DNA of 64,000 bases from Clostridia bacterium (GCA_024403185.1 JAKSSG010000001.1:1-64000), one strand, 5' to 3'. Numbered from the stretch's first letter, positions 1 through 8,938 are shown. Translations and numbers: made by a program. Notes: generated by a model not told the origin, from the sequence alone.

Positions 1-13
1 GGTATGTTTTAGC

Positions 14-949
14 TTATTCCCGTGCGAGCACCATGATTGCCATAATCGATACGATCATGCCGATGAAACCTATGATTGTCGGCAGCTCACTGTAGATAAT
101 CAGGCCTGCAAGGAGTGCAGCACTCGGCTCCGCACCGCCTTCAAGGATTGCAACCTTGCCGGCGTCCACGTATTTCATGCCGTACATGTATGAAATGGAC
201 GGCAGCAGGGAAGTGACGATTGACTGGAGCAACAGGAATATTATCGCTCCTGCGGTTCCTCTGATCGGGAATGCTTCAGTACCTGATACCAGGTAGGTGG
301 CCAGTGCATGCCAGTCTACAAAAGGTGCCAGCATGATGCAGGAAAAAAGAAATGAATAGAAACATACGGCGAAAGGTCCATAGCCTTTCGTCATTACTTT
401 TTTTGAAACGAGTATGTACAGGGCATTCATCAGAGCTGTGAGAATGCCCATGAATATACCTATGTTGCTGAAGTGAACTGCGGCACCGGGATCCAGAACT
501 CCGCTGAGCATGGCACAGCCGATAAAGGCCATGATCATGCAGACTGTTTTCTTGAGGGTAATCTTCTCACCGAAGATAAGTGCACTGATCAGGATTACGA
601 AAACAGGAGCGGTAGAGAGCATTACGGATGTAAGTGAAAGTGAGAGCTCGATTACCGCTATGTTGAATACAAGCATGAAGCCTATGACACCGCACACGGA
701 AACAGCGAGAAACCATGGGAGGTCTTTTGCTTTGGCACGGATGCCGGAAGGATCTGTAGTCAGAATGTATATCAGAGTAAGAACCATTCCTATGATGGTT
801 CTGGTGAATACTATGGTCACGTTGTCCAGCCCGGAGCTGTCAAGACCGCGGACGAAAATTCCGGTGACGCCCCAGCAGACACCGGCAAGGATGGGCCAGA
901 GAACAGCGAAACGCTCTATGAATTTTTTGCTTTTGCTTGAGTCAGTCAT
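14..949 (-). CDS. DMT-superfamily (EamA) transporter
   Basis: A 311-residue integral membrane protein with about ten hydrophobic segments in two similar halves, the EamA/DMT layout. The first half opens with the family-like PILAGVCWGVTGIFVRGL and the second half starts near residue 160 (GIFMGILTALMNALYILVSK). DMT proteins export small metabolites; the substrate cannot be read from sequence. It runs divergently from the VanZ-like gene. No Shine-Dalgarno precedes the ATG, and a -10 box lies six bases upstream, so the mRNA may be leaderless. Confidence 0.85.
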   Translation of the reverse strand: MTDSSKSKKFIERFAVLWPILAGVCWGVTGIFVRGLDSSGLDNVTIVFTRTIIGMVLTLIYILTTDPSGIRAKAKDLPWFLAVSVCGVIGFMLVFNIAVIELSLSLTSVMLSTAPVFVILISALIFGEKITLKKTVCMIMAFIGCAMLSGVLDPGAAVHFSNIGIFMGILTALMNALYILVSKKVMTKGYGPFAVCFYSFLFSCIMLAPFVDWHALATYLVSGTEAFPIRGTAGAIIFLLLQSIVTSLLPSISYMYGMKYVDAGKVAILEGGAEPSAALLAGLIIYSELPTIIGFIGMIVSIMAIMVLARE

Positions 950-955
950 AGGGAC

Positions 956-984
956 ATTTTACATAATCATCACATTTGGTGCAA
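956..984 (-). promoter_or_regulatory. Promoter of the DMT gene, predicted leaderless
   Basis: Read on the minus strand: TTGCAC at 984-979, a 17-bp spacer, then TAAAAT at 961-956. Six bases separate the -10 from the ATG at 949, so the expected start of transcription falls on the A of the start codon. The -35 matches consensus only in its first three bases. Confidence 0.45.
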
Positions 985-990
985 ATGCTA

Positions 991-999
991 TGCTATAAT
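991..999 (+). promoter_or_regulatory. Extended -10 promoter of the VanZ-like gene
   Basis: TGCTATAAT is a perfect extended -10 (TG-N-TATAAT). It lies 29 bp before the ATG at 1028, with AAAGG between as ribosome-binding site. No good -35 is visible, as is allowed for extended -10 promoters. Confidence 0.5.
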
Positions 1000-1027
1000 T
1001 TCTTCGGAAAGGGGCGGTAAAGGAACT

Positions 1028-1453
1028 ATGAAATTGCGACAGATTGTTGCCATAATCCTCACTCTGATGGTTATGGCATTCATTTATTACAACTCATCTC
1101 AGGATTCGACGGCGTCCAGTGCGGCCAGTCAGTATGTAATGAACTGGCTCTGGTCACATGATATTTATCTGAGCGCCTATGCGGTTCGTAAGCTTGCGCA
1201 TTTCTGTGAGTTTGCACTGCTTGGGTTCCTGCTTGTATTCGCACTTGGAGGCAAAATTCTGCTGGCAGCTCTCGTAGGCGTTCTCTACGCCGGTACCGAT
1301 GAATTCCACCAGACCTTTGTTGATGGACGCGTGGGACAGCTTCTGGACGTTGGGATCGACGGAGCAGGAGTTATCTGCGGCATGACTCTGGCTGCCATTT
1401 TCCTTGTGATCGGGAAGCTGATTGCCACCAGGCCCGGGCTGAAAAAAAGATGA
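1028..1453 (+). CDS. VanZ-like membrane protein
   Basis: A 141-residue protein with about four membrane segments. VanZ-family hallmarks are an N-terminal anchor followed by FIYYNSSQ, RKLAHFCEFALLGFLL in the second segment, and TDEFHQTFVDGRVGQLLDVGID between the third and fourth. The family is named for the teicoplanin-resistance accessory protein VanZ, but most chromosomal members have no proven role and no van genes are nearby. ATG follows AAAGGA with short spacing. Confidence 0.85.
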   Translation: MKLRQIVAIILTLMVMAFIYYNSSQDSTASSAASQYVMNWLWSHDIYLSAYAVRKLAHFCEFALLGFLLVFALGGKILLAALVGVLYAGTDEFHQTFVDGRVGQLLDVGIDGAGVICGMTLAAIFLVIGKLIATRPGLKKR

Positions 1454-1482
1454 AAAATAATGTGCGAAATGTGCCGCTGTTA

Positions 1483-1491
1483 TGGTATAAT
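1483..1491 (+). promoter_or_regulatory. Extended -10 promoter of the FN3 protein gene
   Basis: TGGTATAAT, an extended -10 with a perfect TATAAT, lies about 47 bp before the chosen start at 1538. The -35 region is poor. Confidence 0.4.
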
Positions 1492-1537
1492 ATGTCAATG
1501 GAAAAAAATATCCTGTGAAGATAAAAGGAGAAAGGCT

Positions 1538-2470
1538 ATGAAAAAGAGAATTACTGCAATTATTCTGAGCTTGATGATCGCCTTGACTATGGGCATTCCT
1601 ATGAGCGCATATGCTGTTGATAACGGCGATGCTGCAAAAGGTGCCGAAAATGGCGTATCAGCTGCAGGTGAAGAGCTCGTAATTGAGGACAATGCCGTAG
1701 TGGAAGAAGAGAGTGCTCCTGCTGAAGAGCCTGTTGCTGTTGAAGAACCGGCTGCAAAGGCTGAAGTCGATGGCGCAAAGCTTAATGAAGTTCCTGACTG
1801 GTGGTACGACTGGGTTTATTTCGAGCCTGACCATGTAAACCTTCGTGTAGTTGGTTCCACATCCATTAAGGTTTCCTGGGACATGGACGATTCAGTTCGT
1901 AAGGTTAAGATCTACAGAAAGCAGGCGGGCAGCAGCTATTCATGGAAGCTGGTTAAGACATTCAATGATGGTGAAACCTGCAGTTGGACAAACAAGGAAC
2001 TGAAGAAGAATACCAAGTATTATTACAAGGTTAGGTACTACAACTGGGCTGTTAATAGCGAATGGGCTGACAACTTCTACGGTGACTACTGGGCAGCAAA
2101 GACAAGACCTAACAAGATTGATCTCGGAAAGTCCGAAGATTACGGCGAAGGCGGGGACATCACATACCAGAACTTCGTAGTATCATATGACAAGTACGGA
2201 AGACTTGTTGTAAAGATCAAGTTCCGCAACGAATTCAACCACAGATATATCAAGAAGTTCAATTACCTGACAATCTGGGTATATGATGATCAGGGAAGGA
2301 AGATCGGTGCTCAGAAGTTCAGAGATGTTAAACTGGGCATGAACCCGTGGTCAAGGAAGTGGAAGACCTTCACCTTTAAGAAAGCGTATACATACAGGAA
2401 GAACGTAAATCTCAGATATAATTGTGAGGATTACAGTACTGAATATTCATACAGATACGTTGTTCAGTAG
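1538..2470 (+). CDS. Secreted protein with a fibronectin type III domain
   Basis: A 310-residue exported protein. The start at 1538 is chosen because AAAGGAG lies just upstream and it begins a clear signal peptide (MKKRITAIILSLMIALTMG, cleavage likely after SAYA). Residues about 30-75 form an acidic Ala/Glu/Pro linker. A fibronectin type III domain follows (about 85-165: HVNLRVVGSTSIKVSWDMD ... KNTKYYYKVRYYN). The last 130 residues are Tyr/Lys-rich and beta-like, with no family I recognise. It has no LPXTG sorting signal, so it is probably secreted or loosely wall-bound. It has its own promoter and terminator. Confidence 0.75.
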   Translation: MKKRITAIILSLMIALTMGIPMSAYAVDNGDAAKGAENGVSAAGEELVIEDNAVVEEESAPAEEPVAVEEPAAKAEVDGAKLNEVPDWWYDWVYFEPDHVNLRVVGSTSIKVSWDMDDSVRKVKIYRKQAGSSYSWKLVKTFNDGETCSWTNKELKKNTKYYYKVRYYNWAVNSEWADNFYGDYWAAKTRPNKIDLGKSEDYGEGGDITYQNFVVSYDKYGRLVVKIKFRNEFNHRYIKKFNYLTIWVYDDQGRKIGAQKFRDVKLGMNPWSRKWKTFTFKKAYTYRKNVNLRYNCEDYSTEYSYRYVVQ

Positions 2471-2528
2471 TATCTGGTCCATTCAGAACAATATCTGCTG
2501 AAAAACCAATTAAAAAACAGATAAAAGC

Positions 2529-2559
2529 AAAAAAGCACTGTTGAGAACAGTGCTTTTTT
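2529..2559 (+). terminator. Intrinsic terminator after the FN3 protein gene
   Basis: An AAAAGCACTGTT / AACAGTGCTTTT stem with a three-base loop, ending in a T-run. The right half of the loop region also carries the -35 box of the next gene. Confidence 0.85.
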
Positions 2560-2569
2560 AGTGTATACT
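2541..2569 (+). promoter_or_regulatory. Promoter of the transketolase genes, overlapping the terminator
   Basis: TTGAGA at 2541-2546, a 17-bp spacer and TATACT at 2564-2569. The -35 lies in the top of the upstream terminator hairpin, so termination and initiation are packed into the same 40 bp. Confidence 0.5.
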
Positions 2570-2630
2570 ACATATTGAGTATGTGTGTAATAAATCAAAT
2601 GGTTTTCATCAATATTTTGGAGGAATAGAA

Positions 2631-3461
2631 ATGGACATCAGCACTTTGAAGAAAACAGCTGTGGATGTGCGCATCGGCATTATCGAAGCGCTCCACAATG
2701 CAGGTTCAGGACATCCGGGCGGATCTCTGTCATCGGCAGATATCGTAACGGCACTCTATTTTGCCGTCATGAACATTGACCCGAAGAACCCTGAAATGAA
2801 GGGAAGAGACAAATGCATCTTCTCAAAGGGACATGCGGGCCCGGCTCAGCTTTCAGCCATGGGACTTCGCGGATATTTCCCTATGGATGACTTCACACAG
2901 ACTCTCCGCAAGATGGGTTCAAAGTTCCAGGGACATCCGAACATTAAGATTCCGGGAATCGAAATGTCAACAGGATCCCTCGGACAGGGCTTCAGCGTAG
3001 CCGTAGGAATGGCAATGGCAAATAAGCTTGACGAAGACCCGGGAAAGATTTTCGTGGTTCTCGGCGACGGAGAACTGCAGGAGGGAATCGTATGGGAAGC
3101 TGCAATGTCCGCTGCTCACTATAAACTCAACAACATCGTTGCCATCGTAGACCACAACGGCCTTCAGATTGACGGAAGAAACGATGATGTAATGACCGTA
3201 AATCCTATAGCCGAGAAGTTCGAAAGCTTCGGCTGGCATGCCGAGGTTATTGACGGCCACGACATGAGAGAGCTTCATCAGTATCTCGCAAAGGCAAAAG
3301 AGCGTAACAGCGGTCCGGTAGCTCTCATCTGCGAAACAGTAAAGGGCAAGGGCGTTTCCTTCATGGAAGACCAGGCAGGATGGCACGGCAAGGCTCCGAA
3401 TGACGAGCAGTACGCACAGGCAATTGAAGAACTTAAAGCTGCAAAAGCAGCACTGGAATAG
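2631..3461 (+). CDS. Transketolase, N-terminal subunit
   Basis: A 276-residue thiamine-diphosphate-binding half of transketolase (two-carbon ketol transfer in the non-oxidative pentose phosphate pathway). The TPP/Mg motif is GDGELQEGIVWEA ... IVDHNG, and GHPGGSLSSADIV and FSKGHAGPAQLS match the family. The start at 2631 is set by TTGGAGG seven bases upstream; an in-frame ATG at 2583 has no ribosome-binding site. The C-terminal half follows 12 bp downstream with its own ribosome-binding site. Splitting the enzyme in two is normal in many Clostridia and archaea, so this is not a broken gene. Confidence 0.93.
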   Translation: MDISTLKKTAVDVRIGIIEALHNAGSGHPGGSLSSADIVTALYFAVMNIDPKNPEMKGRDKCIFSKGHAGPAQLSAMGLRGYFPMDDFTQTLRKMGSKFQGHPNIKIPGIEMSTGSLGQGFSVAVGMAMANKLDEDPGKIFVVLGDGELQEGIVWEAAMSAAHYKLNNIVAIVDHNGLQIDGRNDDVMTVNPIAEKFESFGWHAEVIDGHDMRELHQYLAKAKERNSGPVALICETVKGKGVSFMEDQAGWHGKAPNDEQYAQAIEELKAAKAALE

Positions 3462-3473
3462 GGAGGTGACATC

Positions 3474-4403
3474 ATGGCAGACAAGGTCGCAACAAGACAG
3501 GCTTACGGTGAAATGCTCGTAGAGCTTGGAAAGAAAAAAGAAAATCTGGTAGTCATGGATGCTGACCTTTCGGGTTCAACCAAGACAGGAATGTTCGCCA
3601 AGGAATTCCCTGAAAGATTCTTCAACATGGGAATCGCCGAGCAGAACATGTACGGTGCAGCTACAGGCCTGGCTCTTTCGGGCAAGGTTGTATGCGCAAG
3701 CACATTCGCAATGTTCGCGACTGGCAGAGCATTTGAAATCATCAGAAATTCAATCGGATATACACACGCAAACGTTAAAATCTGCGCATCACATGCGGGA
3801 ATTACAGTAGGAGAGGACGGTGCGAGCCACCAGACCTTCGAGGATATCGCTCTCATGAGAACCATTCCGGGAATGACCGTTGTAAATCCTTCAGATGCCA
3901 CAGCAACAAAGAAGCTGCTGGAGCAGATTGTTGAAATGGACGGACCTTGCTACTTCAGAGTCGGAAGAGCTGCAGTTCCTGTATTCTACGGAGAAGATGA
4001 CGAAATCGTCTTAGGCAAAGGCAACCTTATCCGTGACGGAAAGGACGTGACCATAATAGCTACAGGTATCATGGTTAATGAGGCCTTTGAGGCGGCTAAA
4101 ATCCTTGCTGAGGAGGGCGTAGACGCCAGAGTGATAGATATTCATACAATCAAGCCAATCGACGAGGAAATCGTAATTAAGGCCGCTCAGGAGACCGGTG
4201 CAGTTGTTACTGCAGAGGAACACAGCGTAATCGGCGGACTGGGAGATGCCGTTGCACAGGTTCTGGTAAAGAACGCACCTTGCAGAATGGCAATGGTTGG
4301 CCAGCAGGATACATTCGGTGAATCGGGAAAGCCTGATGAACTGAGAGAAAAATACCACATGACCGCAGCAGACATAGTAAAGGCGGTAAAGGAGATTAAA
4401 TGA
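3474..4403 (+). CDS. Transketolase, C-terminal subunit
   Basis: A 309-residue partner of the preceding gene, carrying the pyrimidine-binding and C-terminal transketolase domains. The pyrimidine domain covers about residues 5-170 (MGIAEQNMYGAATGLALSGK contains the catalytic-type Glu; ICASHAGITVGEDGASHQ) and the C-terminal domain about 185-305. The two polypeptides should form one active enzyme. GGAGGTGA precedes the ATG. Its end overlaps ftsE by four bases (ATGA), so carbohydrate and division genes may share a transcript. Confidence 0.93.
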   Translation: MADKVATRQAYGEMLVELGKKKENLVVMDADLSGSTKTGMFAKEFPERFFNMGIAEQNMYGAATGLALSGKVVCASTFAMFATGRAFEIIRNSIGYTHANVKICASHAGITVGEDGASHQTFEDIALMRTIPGMTVVNPSDATATKKLLEQIVEMDGPCYFRVGRAAVPVFYGEDDEIVLGKGNLIRDGKDVTIIATGIMVNEAFEAAKILAEEGVDARVIDIHTIKPIDEEIVIKAAQETGAVVTAEEHSVIGGLGDAVAQVLVKNAPCRMAMVGQQDTFGESGKPDELREKYHMTAADIVKAVKEIK

Positions 4404-5173
4404 TAGTTTTTGACCATGTAAGTAAATACTACAAGTCAAATGTTGGTCTTGACGATGTATCAGTCAGGATCAATGAAGGCGACTTCGTATTTCTTGTAGG
4501 ACCTTCAGGCTCGGGCAAATCCACATTTATCAAGCTTCTGATACATGAGATCAATGCCGACAAGGGTTCAATCAAGATAAGAGGGCACGAGGTTACCAAC
4601 ATGTCCGCCAGACATGTGCCTATTCTCAGAAGAAGAGTGGGCATAGTCTTCCAGGACTTCAGACTTCTGCCGAAGAAAACCGTTTATGAGAATGTTGCTT
4701 TTGCAATGGAAATAATTCATAAGCCGAAGAAGCTGATCAAAAAGAATGTCCCTCAGGTTCTCACCATGATGGGAATAGCCGACAAGGCCGACAAGTATCC
4801 GGACGAGCTGAGTGCCGGCGAGCAGCAGAGAGTTGCCATCGCCAGAGCCATTATCAATCGTCCGAGAGTTCTCATTGCCGATGAGCCTACGGGAAATCTG
4901 GACCCTGACACCGCATGGGAAATCATGCAGCTGCTCAACCAGATTAACCAGCGCGGAACTACCATTATCATGGTAACTCACGCCAAGGACATCGTTGACA
5001 AGATGGGCAAGCGCGTAATAGCAATCGAAAAGGGCCGAATCGTACGTGACGAATTCGGTGCCTACGGATATCAGGAAGCCCTTGAGAACGCTGAAATGAC
5101 CTTTGATACCATCCAGATTCAGAGGCGCGATACAAGCAGAATCAGGTTCAGGAGAGGAGGGGATGAGAAGTAA
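4400..5173 (+). CDS. ftsE: Cell-division ATP-binding protein FtsE
   Basis: A 257-residue ABC ATPase with Walker A GPSGSGKST (about 35-43), Q-loop VFQDFRLL, signature LSAGEQQRVAIARA and Walker B VLIADEPTGNLDP. It is coupled by overlap to ftsX, which identifies it as FtsE rather than another ABC protein. FtsEX is a membrane complex that controls peptidoglycan hydrolases through a coiled-coil partner, here most likely the next-but-one gene. The C-terminal 30 residues are longer and more basic than in typical FtsE. Confidence 0.93.
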   Translation: MIVFDHVSKYYKSNVGLDDVSVRINEGDFVFLVGPSGSGKSTFIKLLIHEINADKGSIKIRGHEVTNMSARHVPILRRRVGIVFQDFRLLPKKTVYENVAFAMEIIHKPKKLIKKNVPQVLTMMGIADKADKYPDELSAGEQQRVAIARAIINRPRVLIADEPTGNLDPDTAWEIMQLLNQINQRGTTIIMVTHAKDIVDKMGKRVIAIEKGRIVRDEFGAYGYQEALENAEMTFDTIQIQRRDTSRIRFRRGGDEK

Positions 5174-6063
5174 TGAAATCTTTTGGCTATACTTTGAAAC
5201 AGTCCTTCGTCCAGTTCGGAAGAAACCTGAACATGTCCCTGATTTCGATTTTTGCAATTACCTGCATGATGCTGATTCTCAGTCTGTTCTTCATTCTGGT
5301 TATCAATGTCAGCACGGCGGCAGAGACGATCAAGGGCGATTACGATTCAATTGAAATATTCCTGGATGACAAGACTACGCCGGAGCAGGCTGATGACATG
5401 ATTACAGACCTGAAGGCCCAGGATGGCGTTGATGATGCATATTACAAGTCAAAGGAACAGGCCATGGCCGAGTTCAGAGACAGATGGGGTGAAAACGGCT
5501 ATCTGCTTGACAGCCTTGAGGACAACCCGCTTCCTAATTCTGTGGTTATTGTCATAGGAGACCTTGAAAAGGCGGATGCCCTGGCGGCACACGCCGAGAA
5601 ATTTGACGGAATTGAGGATGTCAAGTACTACAAGAGCACTGTTGACAAGCTTCTGGAAGCAACACGCTTCGTGCAGATCGGGGCTCTCGTGATCATGATA
5701 TTCCTCATTATCATTTCGATTGTTGTTGTATCAAATACGATCAAGCTTACCGTATTCAACAGAGCCGAGGAAATTTCAATCATGAAATACGTCGGCGCCA
5801 CCAACTGGTTTATCCGGGGTCCGTTCCTCGGAGAGGGAATTATCATTGGCATAATTTCCGCAGCCATTTCAGTGGGACTGACCTACTTCGTATATGGAAA
5901 GCTTGTTGACATGCTTGGAGAACAGGTTTACCAGATGCTGTCCATGCCGATGGTACCTGTAAACTTCCTGATCGTTAACTTCGCATGGATATTCCTGGCA
6001 CTGGGAGTAAGCATCGGTTCATGCGGAAGTATCATTTCGATGAGAAGATTCCTGGATGCTTAA
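5173..6063 (+). CDS. ftsX: Cell-division protein FtsX
   Basis: A 296-residue membrane partner of FtsE. It has four membrane segments (about 21-45, 166-190, 217-241, 262-287) and an extracellular loop between the first two that receives hydrolase activators. The C-terminal FtsX/MacB-type permease region contains EEISIMKYVGATNWFIRGPF. It starts on the last base of the ftsE stop region (TAATG junction) and ends where the M23-like gene begins. Length is typical for the family. Confidence 0.92.
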   Translation: MKSFGYTLKQSFVQFGRNLNMSLISIFAITCMMLILSLFFILVINVSTAAETIKGDYDSIEIFLDDKTTPEQADDMITDLKAQDGVDDAYYKSKEQAMAEFRDRWGENGYLLDSLEDNPLPNSVVIVIGDLEKADALAAHAEKFDGIEDVKYYKSTVDKLLEATRFVQIGALVIMIFLIIISIVVVSNTIKLTVFNRAEEISIMKYVGATNWFIRGPFLGEGIIIGIISAAISVGLTYFVYGKLVDMLGEQVYQMLSMPMVPVNFLIVNFAWIFLALGVSIGSCGSIISMRRFLDA

Positions 6064-6073
6064 CGGGGGAAAA

Positions 6074-7168
6074 ATGAAACACAAGAAGAGATTAGCTGTA
6101 ATAATTGCTCTGATGCTTTCAGTGTGTCTTGTCTTTGACACCAGCGCTGCTTTTGCAAAAAAATCGCTGGATGAGCTGCAGGATGAGATCCAGAAAAAGC
6201 AGGAGGAGCTGGAAAAAGGCCAGAAGAAGGAAAAGGATCTTTCCAAACAGGTGAACAGCCTGGAGGAAAAGATCTACCAGCTTAATGGCCAGATTGTGGT
6301 TGCCGAAAAGGACCTGAAAGAGCTGAAGAAGGATCTGGCTGAGGCGCAGGAGAAGGTTGACAGGCAGAATACCGAGCTTGGCGTACGTCTCCGCAACATG
6401 TATAAGAACGGAAATGTTGGCTTCATGGATGTGCTCATGAACTCCAGCAGTTTTTCGGAATTTCTGACCAACCTGGACCTGGTTGAAAAAATCTATGCCA
6501 GCGACAAGGATGTTCTGGAGGATCTTCAGGCGGCACACGACGAGATAGAAAAGAAAAAGAATAAAGTTGAGAAGCTTACCAAGGAGCTCAATTCTTCCCG
6601 TGCTCTTGCAAAGGACGAAATGGCCAATGTCGAGGCACAGAAAAAGGAAATTGCTGCTGATAATGAAAAGAATGCACAGATGCTCGATGACCTGGAAAAC
6701 GAAGCGGCAAGTGTTGCTGCAGAGCTGGCTTCACAGTCTCAGAACGGTGATATCAGCAACAGTGAAACATCGACTTACAGCGGTGGCATTTTCGTATGGC
6801 CATCGGCTACTTCACACACCATTTCATCTGAGTACGGATGGAGAATATGCCCGTTCCACGGAAGAGAGTTCCATGGTGCGATTGACATTGCAGCAGGCTA
6901 CGGTACCGGAATCCTGGCCTCTGCTTCAGGCACGGTAATTTCCGCAGGCTGGAACGGCGGCTTTGGTAATTCTGTAAGAATCGACCACGGCGGCGGTCTT
7001 GTTACAATGTACAATCACTGTTCATCGCTGCTTGTCAGCCCGGGACAGCACGTAAGCCGCGGACAGACAATAGCAAAGGTTGGTTCAACAGGTTCTTCAA
7101 CAGGACCTCACATTGACTACAGAGTATTCAAGGACGGATCCACTGTGAATCCGCACTCATATCTGTAA
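6074..7168 (+). CDS. Coiled-coil LytM/M23-domain protein (EnvC/PcsB type), altered zinc site
   Basis: A 364-residue exported protein with a signal peptide (about 1-28, ending SAAFA), a long Lys/Glu-rich coiled coil (about 30-215) and a C-terminal LytM domain (about 250-360). This is the layout of FtsEX-controlled wall-hydrolase factors, and it sits directly after ftsX. The first zinc motif is intact (HGAID, His267 and Asp271). The usual GPHxH motif reads GPHID: His346 is kept but the second His is replaced by Asp348. The domain may therefore be weakly active or act as an activator, as in E. coli EnvC. The start at 6074 follows GGGGGA; an in-frame ATG at 6056 inside ftsX is possible. Confidence 0.85.
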   Translation: MKHKKRLAVIIALMLSVCLVFDTSAAFAKKSLDELQDEIQKKQEELEKGQKKEKDLSKQVNSLEEKIYQLNGQIVVAEKDLKELKKDLAEAQEKVDRQNTELGVRLRNMYKNGNVGFMDVLMNSSSFSEFLTNLDLVEKIYASDKDVLEDLQAAHDEIEKKKNKVEKLTKELNSSRALAKDEMANVEAQKKEIAADNEKNAQMLDDLENEAASVAAELASQSQNGDISNSETSTYSGGIFVWPSATSHTISSEYGWRICPFHGREFHGAIDIAAGYGTGILASASGTVISAGWNGGFGNSVRIDHGGGLVTMYNHCSSLLVSPGQHVSRGQTIAKVGSTGSSTGPHIDYRVFKDGSTVNPHSYL

Positions 7169-7216
7169 TTGCATTTATAAGAGGATGATTGTAATTGCAT
7201 TTTATAAGAAGATAGA
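7164..7216 (+). repeat. Tandem duplication of a stop/RBS segment before recJ
   Basis: Two adjacent copies (7164-7189 and 7190-7216) beginning TGTAATTGCATTT. Copy 1 starts inside the stop codon of the upstream gene and holds a GAGGA ribosome-binding site; copy 2 has drifted to GAAGA and abuts the recJ ATG. Confidence 0.8.
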
Positions 7217-8938
7217 ATGAGAAACACTGAACAGATTATTAGCGAAATACTGAATAAACGTGGAATTTGCACGGAGGAGGAGCTTGCGGAGTTTCTCTCT
7301 GTCAAACCGACGAAAACCTATGATCCATTCCTTCTTGACGGCGTTCAGGAGGGAGTGGATTTGCTGTTATCTGAAATAGAGAAGGGCAGCCGTGTCTGCG
7401 TTTACGGAGACTATGATGCTGACGGCGTTACGGCTGTCTGCGTAATGTCCTGTGCCCTGAATGCCCTTGACTGTGACTGGTTCTACTATATTCCATCACG
7501 TTTTGAAGAGGGCTACGGGCTCAATGTTTCGGCTCTTGAAAAGATAAAGGCAGAGGGCGCCGGAATCGTGATTACGGTCGACTGCGGCTGCGTATCAAAG
7601 GATGAGGTTGCTTTTGCACAGAGCATCGGACTGAAGATGATCGTTACTGACCACCATAACATTGAGGATGTCATGGCGGACTGCATCGTCATAGATCCGA
7701 AGAAGCCTGAGCATTTTCTGGCCGGAGCCGAGCCGTATCCCTGTCCAGATCTTGCCGGCTGCGGCGTTGCTTTCAAATTCATTCAGGCGCTGCAGAGGAC
7801 TGCCGGCCTGCCGAAGAGCATCCTTAACGATGCCCTTGACATGGTTGCGGTTGGTACGGTTGGCGACATTGTTCCGCTTCGCGATGAGAACAGAACTCTC
7901 GTCAAATACGGTACGGCAATTGCCAATTCTGGCAGAAGGCCGGCTCTCAGAAAGCTGGCGGAGAGCATTTCCATTGCTGAGATCAATTCGGAGAATATCG
8001 CTTTCGGTATTGTACCTCACATAAATGCCTGCGGCAGAATGGACAGCGCCAGGGAGGCTGTAAAGCTGTTTCTGACTGATGATGCGGGCCTTATCGATGA
8101 GCAGGTGGGCAAGCTTGTTCATTTTAACAGCGACCGCAAAAAGATTCAGGACAAGGCTTATGAATCCTGCCTTTCGCAGATCAGCGGCGATGAGAATTTC
8201 ATAGTTCTTGTTGCAAAGGACATGCACGAGGGCATTGCCGGCATTGTTGCGGGCAAGCTGAAGGACCGCTTCAACCGTTCCGTAATCATTGTTACTCCGA
8301 GCGGCGACGGTTTCCTCAAGGGCACGGGCAGGAGCATTCCGAAGATAGATATTTACGGCGTTCTGAGCAGGATAAACGCTTCCTGGATTGGAGCCGGCGA
8401 CGAACGCGGCGATGAATGCGGGGACGAACGCAGAGGTCTGTTTGAGCGCTTTGGCGGACACCGCAGTGCCTGCGGCTTCCTCATGAAAGAAGAAAATCTT
8501 GAGGCACTGAGAGAGGGCGTTGAGGCACAGTTGGCTGAGCTGCTTGCGGCTGATCCCGAACTTTTTGAAGTGCCGATTGAAACTGATACATATCTTGAAC
8601 CTGCTGAGGTTTCCGTTGAACTGGGCCGACAGCTTAAGAAAATTGCGCCGTTTGGCGAGGGTAATCCAAGCCCGAAATTTGCCATGAACAATGTTCAGAT
8701 TCGGGGACTTGACTATATGGGAGAAGACCGGATACATGCACGCTTCAGTGCTACCGACGGCGGTGTTCCGGCGGCTTATGTATCCTGCGTCCTGTTCAGA
8801 CAGGCACAGGAACTGCGTCACATTCTGGAGTCTGACAGACCTGTCAGCATGATAGGCAGTCTGAGTCATCAGGTATGGCGCGGCCAGGAAAAGGTACAGT
8901 TTATTGTGGAAAATATAGAGATTGAAGAGGAAAAATAA
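7217..8938 (+). CDS. recJ: Single-stranded-DNA-specific exonuclease RecJ
   Basis: A 573-residue DHH-family 5'-3' exonuclease for DNA repair and recombination. DHH motifs are in order: YGDYDADGVTAV (about 55-66), DCGC, TDHHN (about 148-152) and VGDIVPL. The DHHA1 domain ends in the nucleic-acid-binding GGHRSACGF (about 413-421), and an OB-fold C-terminal region follows. Just before GGHRS is a low-complexity GDERGDECGDER insertion from a 12-bp triplication. The stop is immediately followed by the ctpA ATG, so the two are co-translated. Confidence 0.92.
   Translation: MRNTEQIISEILNKRGICTEEELAEFLSVKPTKTYDPFLLDGVQEGVDLLLSEIEKGSRVCVYGDYDADGVTAVCVMSCALNALDCDWFYYIPSRFEEGYGLNVSALEKIKAEGAGIVITVDCGCVSKDEVAFAQSIGLKMIVTDHHNIEDVMADCIVIDPKKPEHFLAGAEPYPCPDLAGCGVAFKFIQALQRTAGLPKSILNDALDMVAVGTVGDIVPLRDENRTLVKYGTAIANSGRRPALRKLAESISIAEINSENIAFGIVPHINACGRMDSAREAVKLFLTDDAGLIDEQVGKLVHFNSDRKKIQDKAYESCLSQISGDENFIVLVAKDMHEGIAGIVAGKLKDRFNRSVIIVTPSGDGFLKGTGRSIPKIDIYGVLSRINASWIGAGDERGDECGDERRGLFERFGGHRSACGFLMKEENLEALREGVEAQLAELLAADPELFEVPIETDTYLEPAEVSVELGRQLKKIAPFGEGNPSPKFAMNNVQIRGLDYMGEDRIHARFSATDGGVPAAYVSCVLFRQAQELRHILESDRPVSMIGSLSHQVWRGQEKVQFIVENIEIEEEK
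8396..8431 (+). repeat. 12-bp tandem triplication inside recJ
   Basis: Three contiguous 12-mers of form GGSGAYGAAYGC encode GDER-GDEC-GDER, in a loop just before the conserved GGH motif. The reading frame is preserved. Confidence 0.85.

Noticed and set aside
2631..4403. Frameshifted single transketolase gene
   Set aside because: Both halves have their own ribosome-binding sites and normal domain boundaries; split transketolase is common in Clostridia.
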